From Metallyticus violacea (taxonomy: Eukaryota; Arthropoda; Insecta; Mantodea; Metallyticidae), in NCBI GenBank assembly GCA_030762175.1, contig CM060831.1, positions 81,793,501 through 81,857,500 on the forward strand: DNA of 64,000 bases. Reading direction: 5' to 3'. Positions 1 to 11,030 of this stretch are shown piece after piece. The translations under genes were made by a program, and so were the position numbers. How positions within the stretch are numbered: position 1 is the stretch's first letter; each line of letters starts with the position of its first letter. The notes below the pieces were generated by a model. The model did no database searches. It was given only the letters and a program-made list of their open reading frames with translations, and was not told the origin of the DNA.

Positions 1-110
1 TAAAATTATAAATCGGAAAAGGGATTTTGGAAAAGAAGTTCCAAGTCTAAGCTTAGGATAACTTCCCAGTATTTGGAAGTCAATAGGAAAGCCTGGAGGA
101 AAAGAAAAAA
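1..110 (-). repeat. SINE-B fragment at window edge
   Basis: Matches the internal part of the SINE-B copies at 46,425 and 63,222: an AAATTATAAATYGG-like stretch, then a CCAAGTCTAAG-like stretch, then CCTGG-GGAAAAG. The head lies to the right and the piece is cut by the window start and by the following A-rich tract. Confidence 0.6.
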
Positions 111-144
111 AAAAAAAAAGAAAAAAAAAAGAAAAAAAAAAAAA
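104..144 (+). repeat. A-rich simple repeat (GAAAA type)
   Basis: Nearly pure A runs broken by single G bases. Its lysine-rich open frame is an artefact. Confidence 0.9.
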
Positions 145-254
145 CTTAGAAGTCTGAGAGGATGGTACCGTCGAGATTATCGGTCTCGATGCCATGTGAT
201 TACCATAGTAATCTATTGCGAGTTATTCACGTTTCTTTCATGTTATTTAATTAT

Positions 255-433
255 TTGCTTTTATTTAAGGACTCTGTTACATTTTTGGTCATTAGCTTCC
301 CAATCAATTCAGGGAGTGAAGCGGCCGGTAATTTTTACTCACAGGTTTATTCTTTCTAGCTTGAGGCGGATTTTTATGCTGTAAATCCATCGATCCTGGC
401 CGGGTTTGACGTACTAGACTACCAGGACCGGAC
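255..433 (-). repeat. SINE-A, internally deleted
   Basis: The 3' tail end (TTTATTTAAGGACTCTGTTAC) is at the left and the tRNA-like head (ATCGATCCTGGCC...CCAGGACCG) at the right. The middle of the element and much of box B are missing, so the copy is dead. Confidence 0.8.
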
Positions 434-646
434 TCTCCGTCTGAAGTGTCTGTACATGGTTGCCATGGTAAAATGCCGCGCAATATTTCCGTGTTTTCTG
501 TGTTATGGATACTTTCTGCAGTGGTTGACAAGGTAACATGGCGACATTCACATGGTTTTTCACCACTTTCTGGTGAACATACCATACCAGCACACGGTTA
601 CATGTCAACGTTCCGCGTAAAATTCACATGTTTTCTCCGTGTTATG
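434..646. other. No clear gene; possible zinc-finger linker echo
   Basis: The minus strand reads an SGEKPCECRHVT-like peptide near 520-585, resembling a finger linker followed by a cysteine pair. No full finger follows and frames are broken. No function is assigned. Confidence 0.2.
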
Positions 647-974
647 GAAAATTTTTCTTGAACGGCATTTTTGGGAGCAGAATTCGGGTCGTAACCCATG
701 TTTCCAGGAGGCGATGACTATGCAACAACAAAATACCGTTTCAAGTCAGCGCCAAAATGATGTTTTATTTAAAGTCCGTCACGCAGGAGCTGCGTGAACT
801 AAACGAATTCAAAAATTTTTCTTGAACGGCATTTTTGGGAGCAGACTTCGGGTCGTAACCCATGTTTCCAGGAGGCGATGACTATGCAACAACAAAATAC
901 CGTTTCAAGTCGGCGCCAAAATGATGTTTTATTTAAAGTCCGTCACGCAGGAGCTGCGTGAACTAAACGAATTA
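647..974 (+). repeat. Tandem duplication, 2 x 164 bp
   Basis: Copies 647-810 and 811-974 differ at only about three positions, so the duplication is recent. Each contains a 27-codon frame starting ATGACTATGCAACAAC (714 and 878) that survives in both, and a small hairpin with TCACGCA and TGCGTGA arms. The parent sequence is not recognised. Confidence 0.9.
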
Positions 975-1680
975 ATAACTTTTAATAAACATTAAGTAAA
1001 ATCCAAATTAGATCCTATTAATTATTGAAATAAAATAATTTAGCACATTATTGTAAGGTATTGGAATTCTTGGAATCTATAACATAAAAGAGAAACCACA
1101 TTTTTAGATTATTATTAATAAACCACAAGAATTAATGGTATACTGTTAATTTAATTAAATATATGATCACTGACAGACAAAGCAATACGGTGTGGGTATT
1201 TTTAAATGTAATGATGTTTATAAACTTACCCCTTGACATTTTTACATTCGCTAAAATAGAAATAACAGAGAGTTATCGAATTACATTGTGTATTTAAGAT
1301 GATGTTCATACGTTTCAATAAAACGAAAACATGTTTCGATGTACTAAGCAAATATAAGAGTCAACGAATATCAAAGTTTCATCGATTTTCATTGGCTTTG
1401 AAATTTAATGTAAATGTTATTGTATTAAAAACATAATAACGCAAACGTTTTCTGGATTATTACAGAGCGCTTTTACATACAAATATAGTTCTCAAACACA
1501 TATTAGATTAATATTTCAGATTTATTTTCACGACAATGCTTAAATATAAAACATACGCATCGTTATAAATACAGTTTAAAGTTGAATTAATTTCTCCTTT
1601 TATTTTAAACAATACACAGAAAATTAAACGTAACAGCAAGTTTTAAATGTTGATTTTCAAGCATACCTTTGCTCCTAATA
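975..1680. other. AT-rich stretch without recognisable content
   Basis: No open frame above noise, no splice-bounded exon and no familiar repeat. Confidence 0.6.
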
Positions 1681-3055
1681 GTTAAATTTCCCTAATTTTC
1701 AGAAACTAATTTCTCGTTTATTAAAATGGTATATACCGAATTTTATTGTGAAGGTCGCTAGAGCGATTTTGAAATTTGGTGTTTCAGCTACACCCCAACT
1801 CCTAATGGCCCGATTTCCCTGATTTTCAGGAACTATTTTTCTTAATTTATTTACACATTTATGCGGAGATTTGTTGAGAAAAAGCAAATGGTCCCGCGAG
1901 ACTAAATTTGAAATTATGGGTTTCAGGTATACCCCCCCCCCCCCACTCTTAATGATCTGATTTCTCTTACTTTATAAACAATTTTTACTCTATTTAAAAT
2001 TCATATATAAAGTTTCGTTATGAAAAAAACATTGCCACTAGAGCAATTTTTAAATTTTGGGGTGCACGGAGCCCCCCGCCCCTTCTAACAGTTTAATTTG
2101 ACTGATTTTCAGCAACTATTTTTGTCTAGTTTATTTACATGGCTATACGAGTTTCGTTGCGAAAAAACATTAATCTGAGAGAGCGATTTTTAAATTTTAG
2201 GTAAACACCCCCCTGCTAATATTCCAATTTTACTGATTTTCAAAAACTATTTTATTTTATTTCAATAAAATTTATAGGTTTTTCTTTAAAAAAAAAAATA
2301 AAATTACGGCAATTGCTACGGTTTTTAAATTTTTGATTTCAGGAAACCCCCTCCCTAATATCTCGATATCCCTGATTTTCAGAAACAAGTTTTCTTATTC
2401 CATTTAAATGGCATATACGTACTTTCTTTGTGAAAAAAAAAACCCCGTATATTATTGCCACTAGATCTGTTCTTACATTTTGGAGTGCAGGCTAATCCCC
2501 CTCCTAATAGTCAAATTTCACTGTTTTCAAGAACTATTTTTTCTTGCGTTATTTAAATGACACTAAGTTTCTTTGCGAAACAAATATTAATGCCGCTGTA
2601 GCGATTTTTAAATTTTGGGTGAATCTCACCCCCCACTCTGGTATTAGTAAAGGTTCATTTATATTTTCATTTTATTTCATATATTTTCATTTTATTTCAA
2701 TGGCATATATCAAGTTTTCTTAAAAAAAATAATTTGCGGCTATTAGAGCGGTTCTTAAATTTCGGTTTAAACCCCACTCATTTTTCAAGTAACCATCCAT
2801 ACCCAATAATCTGAAAATTTTCAAAAACTATTTTTATTTTTTGATTCAAATAGTCAATTACTGGTGCTGCTGGTGCGATTTTTAAATTTAGGATTCAGGT
2901 AACCACTCTCCTATGGCTCAATTTCCCTGACTTTCAGAAAAGATTTTTATTCTATTTAAATAGTATATATATGGAGTTTGTTGCATAAACTAATATATTA
3001 ATGCCACTAGAACAATTTTTAATTTAGGGATACAGGTTGAAGCTCTCCCTCACTC
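1681..3055. repeat. Degenerate satellite array, about 137 bp period
   Basis: An anchor like CTGATTTTCAGAAACTATTTTT recurs near 1,693, 1,819, 1,960, 2,100, 2,234, 2,369, 2,520, 2,810 and 2,930. Each is followed by TTTAAATGG...TATA, a GCCACTAGAGCGATTTTTAAATTT-like block and a C-rich run (CCCCCACTCC). Spacing is 120-151 bp. One further monomer lies at 4,165-4,250, so the array was split by the 3,060-4,165 segment. Confidence 0.85.
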
Positions 3056-3534
3056 TCCGTCGATTACAGAGTAATTGAGTTAATATTTGTAATTTTAGAA
3101 TCAGCAACTCAGTAATTATGTGCAAGTAGGCAGTGCATTTTCTTTCTGTGGAGAAATTTTAATGACATAGCTCGTACATGTAAGTTATTATTATATGGTA
3201 TTTAAATGCGTTCATAAATTGTAATTTTGGGCAATATTTAAGAGATGACGTGTAGTAATATAGCAAGATAGGAAAAAATTCACGACTTTCTCCAGGAACA
3301 GAAAGACTTGGCAAAAAGTCAGACAATGCAAGATAATACCTTCTGGTATGCAGCTAGGGTTGGAAATTACCCTACCTCGGGCGAGACACCGGCCTGTTTG
3401 GAGGCAAAGTTGCAGGTGTCCGTGCAAAAGTCATTGACAGTAACGAATCAAATCTGTTTAAATTCATCTTATTCGCGAATAGCGGCATTTGACTCGACTA
3501 AAATTGTCCAGCAAATAGAAATGAAATTCAGCGA

Positions 3535-3990
3535 GGTAAGCACTCACCTGCGAGTGACATGAACACAAAATTGGCGGGAGTATTTCGCGCCGGTACCCGC
3601 GGATAGCATCATTTTGTATTGTATATAAAAGGGATAGATTTTGCCCAAAGTTGGGCAGTCTCAGAATTTTCCGAGCTCATATACGTGTGACTGCCTCGCC
3701 CGGAGATCAGCGGAAGAGCGGCCTTAGTATTAAGTGCCAGTTACGGCGACAACGAAACTTGAGTGTCAGTCACCACGCTAATTGCCGATACATCATTGAG
3801 CTGCATTAAAAATTTCTTCGCAATCGGCACCATTTAGTTAACACAGTAAATTAAAATGTTTGCCTAGATTAACTTGCCTGCGGTTCGACGTGCGTTTTCC
3901 TGAGTATTCATGTTAAGGAGAATAAACGATGTCAGCAATTAAACAACGAAGCTGTATTTGTAGTCACCTTTTGCATTCGAATGCCATTTA
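3535..3990 (+). promoter_or_regulatory. LTR-like promoter segment inside satellite
   Basis: A TATA box (GTATATAAAAG, 3,621-3,631) is followed 30-40 bp downstream by a GGGCAGTCTCAG initiator-like stretch, then a GC-richer leader and an AATAAA signal at 3,921. This order is typical of an arthropod LTR retrotransposon LTR. No TG...CA ends with a target duplication could be fixed, and no pol gene is present, so it could be a solo LTR or the promoter of another element. Confidence 0.4.
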
Positions 3991-4250
3991 CTGTCCTCGG
4001 CTGGCTTACAGTCGCCAAGATCCAGCGAAACGCCCTCGAGAGTCTTATCAAAGAAGAGTGGGGTGGTCTGCAGCAGTCGTGGCGAAACCTGCGATCAACG
4101 GGCTTAAATCATTTACCGCAGCAACCATACAGCCCATCCCCATTAACTACCTTGTTTCAAGGTCAGCCTCCTCCTAATAGTCCGATTTCACTGATATTCA
4201 GAAACTATTTTTAGTATTTTAATTTGACTTATAAAATGTTTTCTCTTTAA

Positions 4251-4599
4251 ATTTTTTAAAGTGCAGCCGGTAGATCCATTTTTATCACGGATTCGGCTAC
4301 AATAGGTTCATTTCTTCTCAATTCGCTGTAAGCCCCTCCACAGATACTTTGCATTCAATCTTTCCTCTCCCATTTTACTTAACTCTACCTTCCACTCTCA
4401 ACCAGTTGCTTTCTAGGATTTAATTAAGTTTCATTTTCACATAGTAAATTCCTATTTTTAATCATGATTTTCACCGACTTTAATATAATTTTTTATTTGT
4501 TTATATTTAAATCCACTCTTTTTACTACGTAATGGGGAAAAAAAAAACACTATACATAGGCCATTTTACCAACATATAAGTGATTTCCATTTATGGGTC
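4251..4599. other. Non-coding, nothing recognised
   Basis: AT-rich, with pyrimidine-rich patches and no exon-like frame. Confidence 0.5.
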
Positions 4600-4850
4600 T
4601 CCCCAATAGTGCACTAGTGGACACTAATGATACACGAGATGAAATGATAAACCGGGAAAGAATTTTCTTTTTTAAATGAAGGAACATTTCAGGACCAAGT
4701 TTAGGATGTTGTCAAGGCATTTGCCATTTATGAGGAATGAGGAAAACCGGAAAAAATCTCAGACAGGGAAGAAGGTACTTGTGCAAACTGAGCCCCAGAC
4801 TTCCTGCTGGTCTATGCCTTAATGATCTCGGCACCCGTGACAGTGCGTTA
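4600..4850 (-). repeat. SINE-B (tRNA-Leu/Ser-like head), old
   Basis: Internal SINE-B sequence (GATGAAATGATAAACCGGG, then GAGGAATGAGGAAAACCGG) leads to a damaged tRNA-like head near 4,790-4,845. The same insertion is at 36,635-36,845, so it predates the segmental duplication. Confidence 0.75.
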
Positions 4851-5019
4851 TGGCAATGAAAATTGGGGAGTAACAAATTGGAATAGACTACTCCTGCTTC
4901 TAAGAACAATAATATCCTTACAGTCATGGTATTTATGCATATGAAATGAAAGAGACCATTATGAACTAGGGTCTCCTGCTAGAGGGAAAAGGTCATTTGG
5001 TTAGCTATTCCATGCGAGT

Positions 5020-5990
5020 TAGGGGTTCTACTGAAAAACTATATTGTTTTAAAGTTATTGTCCTTTTTGATACATTGCCAGTTCTTACCCCACTCCCTTC
5101 TGTTGCAGCCGATGCTTGATCAGTGAACTCTGAGATGTTCCTTGAATGTGTCTGTTCATCATCTTTTCGGTTTTCCAGGAAGTTCCTTGTCCTGTGTAGA
5201 GGTCCTACCTGATGGTTATCTGCGCCCATCTGTCCTTCTGTTGCCTGGCCACATCCCCGCTCTATTTCCATTTTATCACTGTAGCTCAGTCCATGATGCT
5301 TTCTGATTCTAGGTGTTGGAGATCTTGCCTCTTGTTGTTATACCTAGGATATTCCTCTCCATTTTGTTTTGGCATGTTGCTATGCTCTGCTGCTCTGTCA
5401 TACAAAATCAGATTTGACATCCATACATTTGCATGGGAAAACACTAGTTGAGTGCCTTGAGTCTCTATTTCTTGTTCAGAGATGTGTCTTGCAATATGAA
5501 CTTTAGAGAGCAGAAGGCTTTTTATCCCTTTTATGGTCAAATGAAAACATAAGGGTCTAGATATATGTATTCATCCATGTACTGAATCTCTTCACCATTT
5601 ATTTTTATTTATTTTTTCGAGCATTGGTCATTCGTGATTCATCATGAAGCTGATGGAATTGCTATATTCTTTTAGTTCCAAAAGTATTTATTATAGGTCT
5701 TCGAATGTTCTCGAGAATCACACATCATCTGTGAATCTTAGGTTGGTTAGTCAGGTGCCATATATGCTGAATATATGTATGCATATTTCTTTCAGAATGC
5801 AGTTGACATTCAGAGTTTAGAGGACATTAGGTCGCCTTGTCTGAATCCCCTATTTAAATGAAAGCTTGTCCCACTCTTTCAGTTCTCACTTTTGCATTGC
5901 TTTAGATGTATAAGTTGTTCATGATTCTGATGTATTTTGGATTCATTCCCCATTTGTGCAATGCTTGTAATATGTTCACTGATAAAATTA
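5020..5990 (-). pseudogene. LINE reverse transcriptase relic (RTE-like), copy 1
   Basis: Read on the minus strand from 5,990 down, it matches the sister copy at 37,380-38,110: NPKYIRIMNNLY, ERVGQ, then after several stops a C-terminal KWRW-GHVAR-like region (GDVARQQKDRW) near 5,270. Later residues (EFTDQASAATEG) resemble the usual LINE end. Frameshifts and stops are many. It lies just downstream of the zinc-finger gene on the same strand. The RTE assignment rests on the sister copy's RNRGVGQGDPMSPKLFT-like block. Confidence 0.7.
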
Positions 5991-6614
5991 GTAAAAGGAA
6001 ATCATTGTCCATAAATAAAGACCCGTACTTTTATTACACTAGAGCTCATTTAAAATATCATTGAGTAATTATAACCAAAACAGCAATAGAAAAAAAATCC
6101 GTATATAAAGAGATCTGTTCTTTATAACAAATTTCCAGATTACATTAAAAATTCATATAACAAATCTTTTAATAAAGTCTTATAATTTATTTAATTGACA
6201 AATATCCTTACACATTCAAAGTTTAAAGGAACTGATTGTTAATCATATTACCACACATTAGAGTGTATGAAAAAAAATTAATTTTCGAATTTATAACAGT
6301 AATAGGATTAAAAAGTTGCATTATGATGTTATAAGAGAGTAGACGAAAAAAATTAGGTCTATAAGCTGATTTTTCAATAAAGAGCAATAGCTTTAAAGTG
6401 ACAAAGAATATAGGCATGCCATGCATGTTTCATTCATTTTAATTAGACACATAACAGAGGTGCAGAATGCTGAATCAGTTTTGATGCTCTCAGCAGTGCT
6501 GAGCTTTTAGATTCTCTCCCACAAGCCACATAGCATACAGCCAAGGGATGGGGAGGCACATATCTTGATACATTCCTCACCTCAGCTTCGGTTATTGCAA
6601 GCTGAATTATTCTT

Positions 6615-6730
6615 TATCCACAAACTTCAATTTATGTGGCTTCTTATGCTAATGCACCAAAATTCTTGCATAAATTAGATTTCCGGGTAAAGCTCTTCCC
6701 ATAAACTTCACAATTTTGCAGTTTCTTACG
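6615..6730 (-). pseudogene. Decayed finger repeats beyond the stop, copy 1
   Basis: After the stop the minus strand still shows 84-bp finger repeats (CEVYGKSFTRKSNL, then KKPHKLKFV) with frame damage. A Glu codon in the linker LIH-E-GKK has become TAG. The same stop is in copy 2, so the array was already shortened before the block duplicated. A possible poly(A) signal (AATAAA on the minus strand) is at 6,186-6,191 and is conserved at 38,607-38,612. Confidence 0.75.
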
Positions 6731-7529
6731 CTAATGAATCAAAAGATGCACCCTTAAATTAGATATCTGAGTAAATCTCTTCCCACAAACTTCACATTTA
6801 TGTGGTTTCTTGCCCTCATGAATCAAAAGATGTGTCCTTAAATAAGATGCCCAGATAAAGCTCTTCCCACAAACTTCACATTTATGTGGTTTCTTACCCT
6901 CATGAATCAAACGATGTACCCTTAAATTAGATATCTGAGTAAAGCTCTTCCCACAAACTTCACATTTATGTGGTCTCTTACCCTCATGAATCAAAATATG
7001 TACCCTTAAATTATTTGCCTGGGTAAAGCTCTTCCCACAAACTTCACATTTATGTAGTTTCTTACCCTCATGAATCAAAAGATGTCTCCCTAAAGTAGAT
7101 GCCCAGATAAAGCTCTTCCCACAAACTTCACATTTATGTGGTTTCTTACCCTCATGAATCAAAAGATGTGTCCTTAAATAAGATTTACGGGTAAAGCTCT
7201 TCCCACAAACTTCACATTTATGTGGTTTCTTACCCTCATGAATCAAAAGATGTGTCTTTAAATTAGATGTCCGCATAAAACTCTTGTCACAAACTTCACA
7301 TTTACATGTTTTCTTACCCTCATGAATCAAAAGATGTTGCCTTAAATTAGATGACTGGGTAAAGCTCTTCCCACAAACTTCACATTTATGTGGTTTTTTA
7401 TGATTTTCTAAGTGACCTTCATTTATCATTTCATTTTTTTCATGTTCATTAATTGAAATATGGGTTTTAATAGATGAAGGGCTGGTGTAAGTATTACCCA
7501 AACATTTGGACAAGTGTTCTTCATTTGGC
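6731..7529 (-). CDS. C2H2 zinc-finger protein, finger exon (8 fingers), copy 1
   Basis: This terminal exon encodes a short lead (RPNEEHLSKCLGNTY...) and eight fingers of the form HKCEVCGKSF-x5-L-x2-HLLIH joined by EGKKP linkers, ending right after the last LLIH. Finger 2 has CKCEVCDKSF but keeps its zinc ligands. DNA-contact residues (-1,2,3,6) in order: QSNQ, RSNT, RSYT, WSTR, QNNV, QSNV, WSYT, QSNV. A good splice acceptor (TTCTTCACATTTCAG before 7,529) sets the left protein edge. The frame stays open to 7,558, but that part looks intronic. The exon needs a phase 2 intron, whereas the short exon at 28,762 ends in phase 0, so a middle exon is unseen or lost. Likely a sequence-specific nuclear DNA-binding protein; the target is unknown. 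Because the upstream donor is mutated it may be a pseudogene. Confidence 0.8.
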
Positions 7530-7918
7530 CTGAAATGTGAAGAACATAATGATGACAAAAAGAAGAGATGTTTTTGTTATGAACATAAAAATCTAAACAC
7601 ATTAAGTTTACATTCATTATGGGAAATACTAAACAATATCAGACCAATAAAATATTTACTTGCATTAGAATGCAAATTATTCCTTAATGTCGTTACAGAT
7701 GCTCACTTATGGAGTTTCTAACATTTATTCTAAACACCCGATTTAACAGCCTGAAATGCAGTGCTTTTGATCAATGTAGAATAAAACTCAAATTTTAAAC
7801 ATACTTAGCTGAATGAAATACAATTGAAATTTGCATACTACTCTACACATATACTAAGAAAATTATTATTAATGCCCTTCAGTATTTAATGTCAACCATA
7901 AATAATAATGATGTTTTT

Positions 7919-8207
7919 TTTATTTATTTATGGACGCTCTTTAACAGCTCAGGTCATCAGCATCCCATTCAATTCAGGGTGTGAAACGGCCTGACAAATT
8001 TTGCTCAGAGGTCTCTTTTTTCAGGATTGCGGTTCTTTTTCGTGCCGTAAATGTACGACACAGGACCCACAGCTTTACTTCCATTTCGAAGGAAGCCATA
8101 CTTAGGATTTTTATGCCCGAAAAAATCCATCGGTCCTGGCCCGGGCTCGAACCCGCGATCTTGGGTTTAGGATGCAAGTATGGTAACCATTACACCACCA
8201 GGACCGA
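7919..8207 (-). repeat. SINE-A, nearly full length
   Basis: Head at the right: the tRNA-like part (about 8,128-8,206) keeps box A TGGTGTAATGG and box B GGTTCGAGCCC-like sequence on the minus strand. The anticodon-loop position reads CATCCTAAA, where the fuller copies have CCTCCTAAA as in tRNA-Arg(CCT). A (GAT)n run at 8,206-8,229 abuts the head. Confidence 0.9.
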
Positions 8208-8358
8208 TGATGATGATGATGATGATGATTGAGGATGAGAAACTGCTAAGGTCAACTGCACCCACACACACTAAACTGGGCTAATTAAAAAAATAAATAA
8301 TTTATATATACTAAAATACTGTGCAGAAAACAAGCAACATAAGCAAATTGGTCAATAC

Positions 8359-8391
8359 ATATAAAATTTTCATTAACAAATAACAAGGGGA

Positions 8392-8433
<42 letters not shown>

Positions 8434-8467
8434 TTCCCCTTGTTATTTGTTAATAAAAATTTTATAT
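8359..8467. repeat. 36-bp inverted repeat around (AAT)n
   Basis: Arms 8,359-8,394 and 8,432-8,467 are reverse complements with one mismatch. The 37-bp loop is pure AAT repeat. It could extrude as a hairpin. No transposase or ribozyme core is seen, so it is listed only as a fold-back. Confidence 0.9.
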
Positions 8468-9179
8468 ATTATTATTATTATAACAACAACAGCAGCAGCA
8501 GCAAAAATAATTTTCCTAGTACAGATTATAAAATACACCAGCGAATGCCGGAAACAAAATGGGCTTAAAATATACTAAAAGGAAAACATCTCATATTGTA
8601 TTAAACGTCATTCTTTACTGCAGAAATCACAATTACACATAAAATTGAGTACTTGCTAGACAGTGACATCCGCAAGAACTTCCTCAAGAGAGGGTGGCAT
8701 CCCTGGAAAATATCACCCAGAAATTTACATAGAGTGTTATTATTCTGTTGTAGCCATTTTATTAAGTTTATTAGAGCATCCAGGTGTATTATTGTATCAG
8801 TGTCAGGACATCAGTAATATTGCTACCATTAACATAGTGGACATTAAAATTTGTTAGAGACCAGCTTTGGATAGGAGGGTTCATAACGTGCTAAATAGTG
8901 CAGGTAAAATAATTAGGAAACTTAAATTAGTGTAGAAGTGGCATATATAGCACTAGAAATTCTCCAAGGACTAATGGTAGCACATTTAAGTGTAATAGAC
9001 TTTGTTAATAAATAGTGTTTCATTTGAGACATATTTATCAGCTGTTACTCCACATTTAATTAGAGTAATTGCAGCACGTAATTTTATATAACTGCCTTAT
9101 TATAGTCATGAGTGTAATGCCATTTTATTTCCTGTAAAAGTATTGAATTATTGTTTGCAAAATGTTATTTTCTCCCAAG

Positions 9180-9306
9180 AATGCAGAAAGCTAGCCCTGG
9201 CATAAAATCTGACCTTGGAATTTCTGATGCCTATTGTAACTATATTTGTAAAGATGATCCAAGCAAACAAATGTTTTCTGGAGAAAATTCTACAGGAAAA
9301 TCCTCG
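9180..9306 (+). other. Exon-like open frame, unidentified
   Basis: An open frame (MQKASPGIKSDLGIS...) follows an acceptor-like TTTTCTCCCAAG and runs to GAAAATCCTCGA|GTAAGT, a good donor. The peptide, with cysteines in CNYICKDD, looks more protein-like than its surroundings. The stretch before it (8,640-9,150) has no frame. No family is recognised; it may be a mobile-element exon or a retrocopy piece. There is no counterpart in copy 2. Confidence 0.3.
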
Positions 9307-9629
9307 AGTAAGTTGTTTATTTGTATACTGTTAGGAAATCTTACAGCAAGGATGACATGAGATGAACAAACAGGTTTATAACCTATGGAAGGGAGATTCT
9401 AATGGTTCCATATAATACGTATGTAGGTTACATTCAAGAAGTCATGCAAGCCATCAGAAAAATAATATAGCAGAGAAAGAAAAAATTGCGGGCACAGATT
9501 ACCAGATGAGAGGATGGGTAAAAACATTCTAAATTTCTCTAAAAACATATTGGAAAGAATAGAGATTAGACTGGTAGACTGCCAAGTTTATTTATACTTG
9601 CAATTTTGAGGCCCAGAAGCAACAGATCC

Positions 9630-9950
9630 AAAGTCATTTGTTGATGATTATCATTGTACATTGCAACTGTCTCTGTGATGGAAGGTTGCTTCCTGAGTGT
9701 TAGGAGAGTTGTTCCACCTAAAATTCACCTCAGGGTCACCTACCAGGGTATAGACATAGGGATGCAATTGCCCTCATGAAGTAACAGCTCATGCAATGGC
9801 CCCTCCTTTGGCCTGGCCTTCACCAGGGAATACACTCCTGTCCTACATGATAACCCAATGCTGGGATTAATGCCAAAACCCAGTCACCTTTTACCATTTC
9901 AAACATGGGGCATCCATAAGACTAAGAACAGGAAGGTAAGAAGAAGAAAA
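9630..9950. repeat. Unclassified conserved repeat, copy 1
   Basis: Clear relative at 42,425-42,750, with GATGATTATCATT, GATGGAAGGT, CTTCCTG, GTTAGGAGAG and CACCTCAGGGTCAC in the same order. It is higher in GC than its flanks and has no long frame. It is probably an old dispersed repeat; no tRNA-like head was found. Confidence 0.6.
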
Positions 9951-10259
9951 ATAAAAATTATATGAAACTAAAATGGTCAAATGCACTAAGCGTGAACTCG
10001 GGGTCACTATGCCCCATACTGAATAAGTATGCCCCTGAAGGAATAATTAAGATTGTCAACTGTTCCTTATACACAGTATTTTCTGAACTTTAAAAAACAA
10101 AAAATATACTTATATATATTTTTATGAAATAAAATATATATATAAGCCATCTAAAGGCTTTTTTTTAACATTCGCAGGTGCTAAGTGTAACTAAATTCAA
10201 AAAGTTCATGTGGTCTATGAGTTACCAGAACAGATATAAGGTATAAGTGTAATATGTAA

Positions 10260-10260
<1 letters not shown>

Positions 10261-10293
<33 letters not shown>

Positions 10294-10330
10294 GGAGGAG
10301 GAGGAGGAGGAGGAGGAGGAGGAGGAGGAT
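10261..10330 (+). repeat. Compound microsatellite (ATG)n then (GAG)n
   Basis: About 35 bp of ATG repeat passing directly into about 35 bp of GAG repeat. Confidence 0.95.
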
Positions 10331-10390
10331 GAGATATGGAATTGCATACACCAACACCACCAGTTTGTCAAAAGTAACAAAGAATAAACT

Positions 10391-10690
10391 TATTAATTTG
10401 ATTTACGGACTCTCTTTAACATCTTAGGTCATCAACATTCCATTCAATTCAGGGTGTGAAACAGCTGGTAAATTCTGCTCAGAGGTCTCTTCTTTCAGGC
10501 TTGAGGTTCATTTTCATGTCGTAAATCTACAACAGGGGACCTACAGCTTTACTTCTCTTCTAAATGAAGCCATACTTAGGATTTTTATGTCCAAAAAACA
10601 AAAACAAAAACAAAAAACATTAATCCTGGCCAGGAGTGAACCTGCAAACTTGATTTAGGAGGAAAGTATGGTTACTACTAACCTCTAGAA
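10391..10690 (-). repeat. SINE-A, worn head
   Basis: Tail and body are recognisable. Box B is broken and the central A-rich tract is expanded by CAAAAA repeats near 10,597-10,618. It is absent from copy 2. Confidence 0.85.
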
Positions 10691-10802
10691 TTGACAAATT
10701 GCTCCCAGAACTAAATACTTCAACTAATTCAGAATTGTACACTGCTATAACCTAAACTTAGGTATTCATTTTTTACACTAAACTCCATTCACTTACACAA
10801 AA

Positions 10803-10843
10803 GTAAGGCGCGTTTCGGGAGAATCTCTCCCATCTTCAGTTGC
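10803..10843 (-). ncRNA. Hammerhead ribozyme motif, type I (left arm)
   Basis: Minus strand: core CTGAAGA, helix II GGGAG/CTCCC, GAAA, near-palindromic helix III ACGCGC, then C at the cleavage position. Helix I is weak, about two base pairs. The core is intact. Confidence 0.7.
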
Positions 10844-11030
10844 TCACTGAACAGCCATTACTTGAAACTATGGCTGGACAAAGGGATGTTCCTATGGTGA
10901 CCTCTGTTGGTTGAAGTAGGAAGTTGCTGAACTCATCCATAGGAGGAAACTCGAAATTCATTAGGTTTTCTGTTTTTTAATATGAAAATTTTTTCCCAAG
11001 TGGATGACTCCAATGGGTTGTGAAGATGTT

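Noticed and set aside
73..384. 103-codon lysine-rich frame
   Set aside because: Created by an A-rich simple repeat joined to a SINE fragment.
647..974. Bacterial-type ribosome site (AGGAGGCG before ATG)
   Set aside because: The surroundings are SINE and satellite DNA; the resemblance is chance.
7981..8232. 83-codon open frame
   Set aside because: It lies wholly in a SINE-A copy; similar frames appear in most SINE copies (10,396; 37,066; 54,617; 61,890; 63,716).
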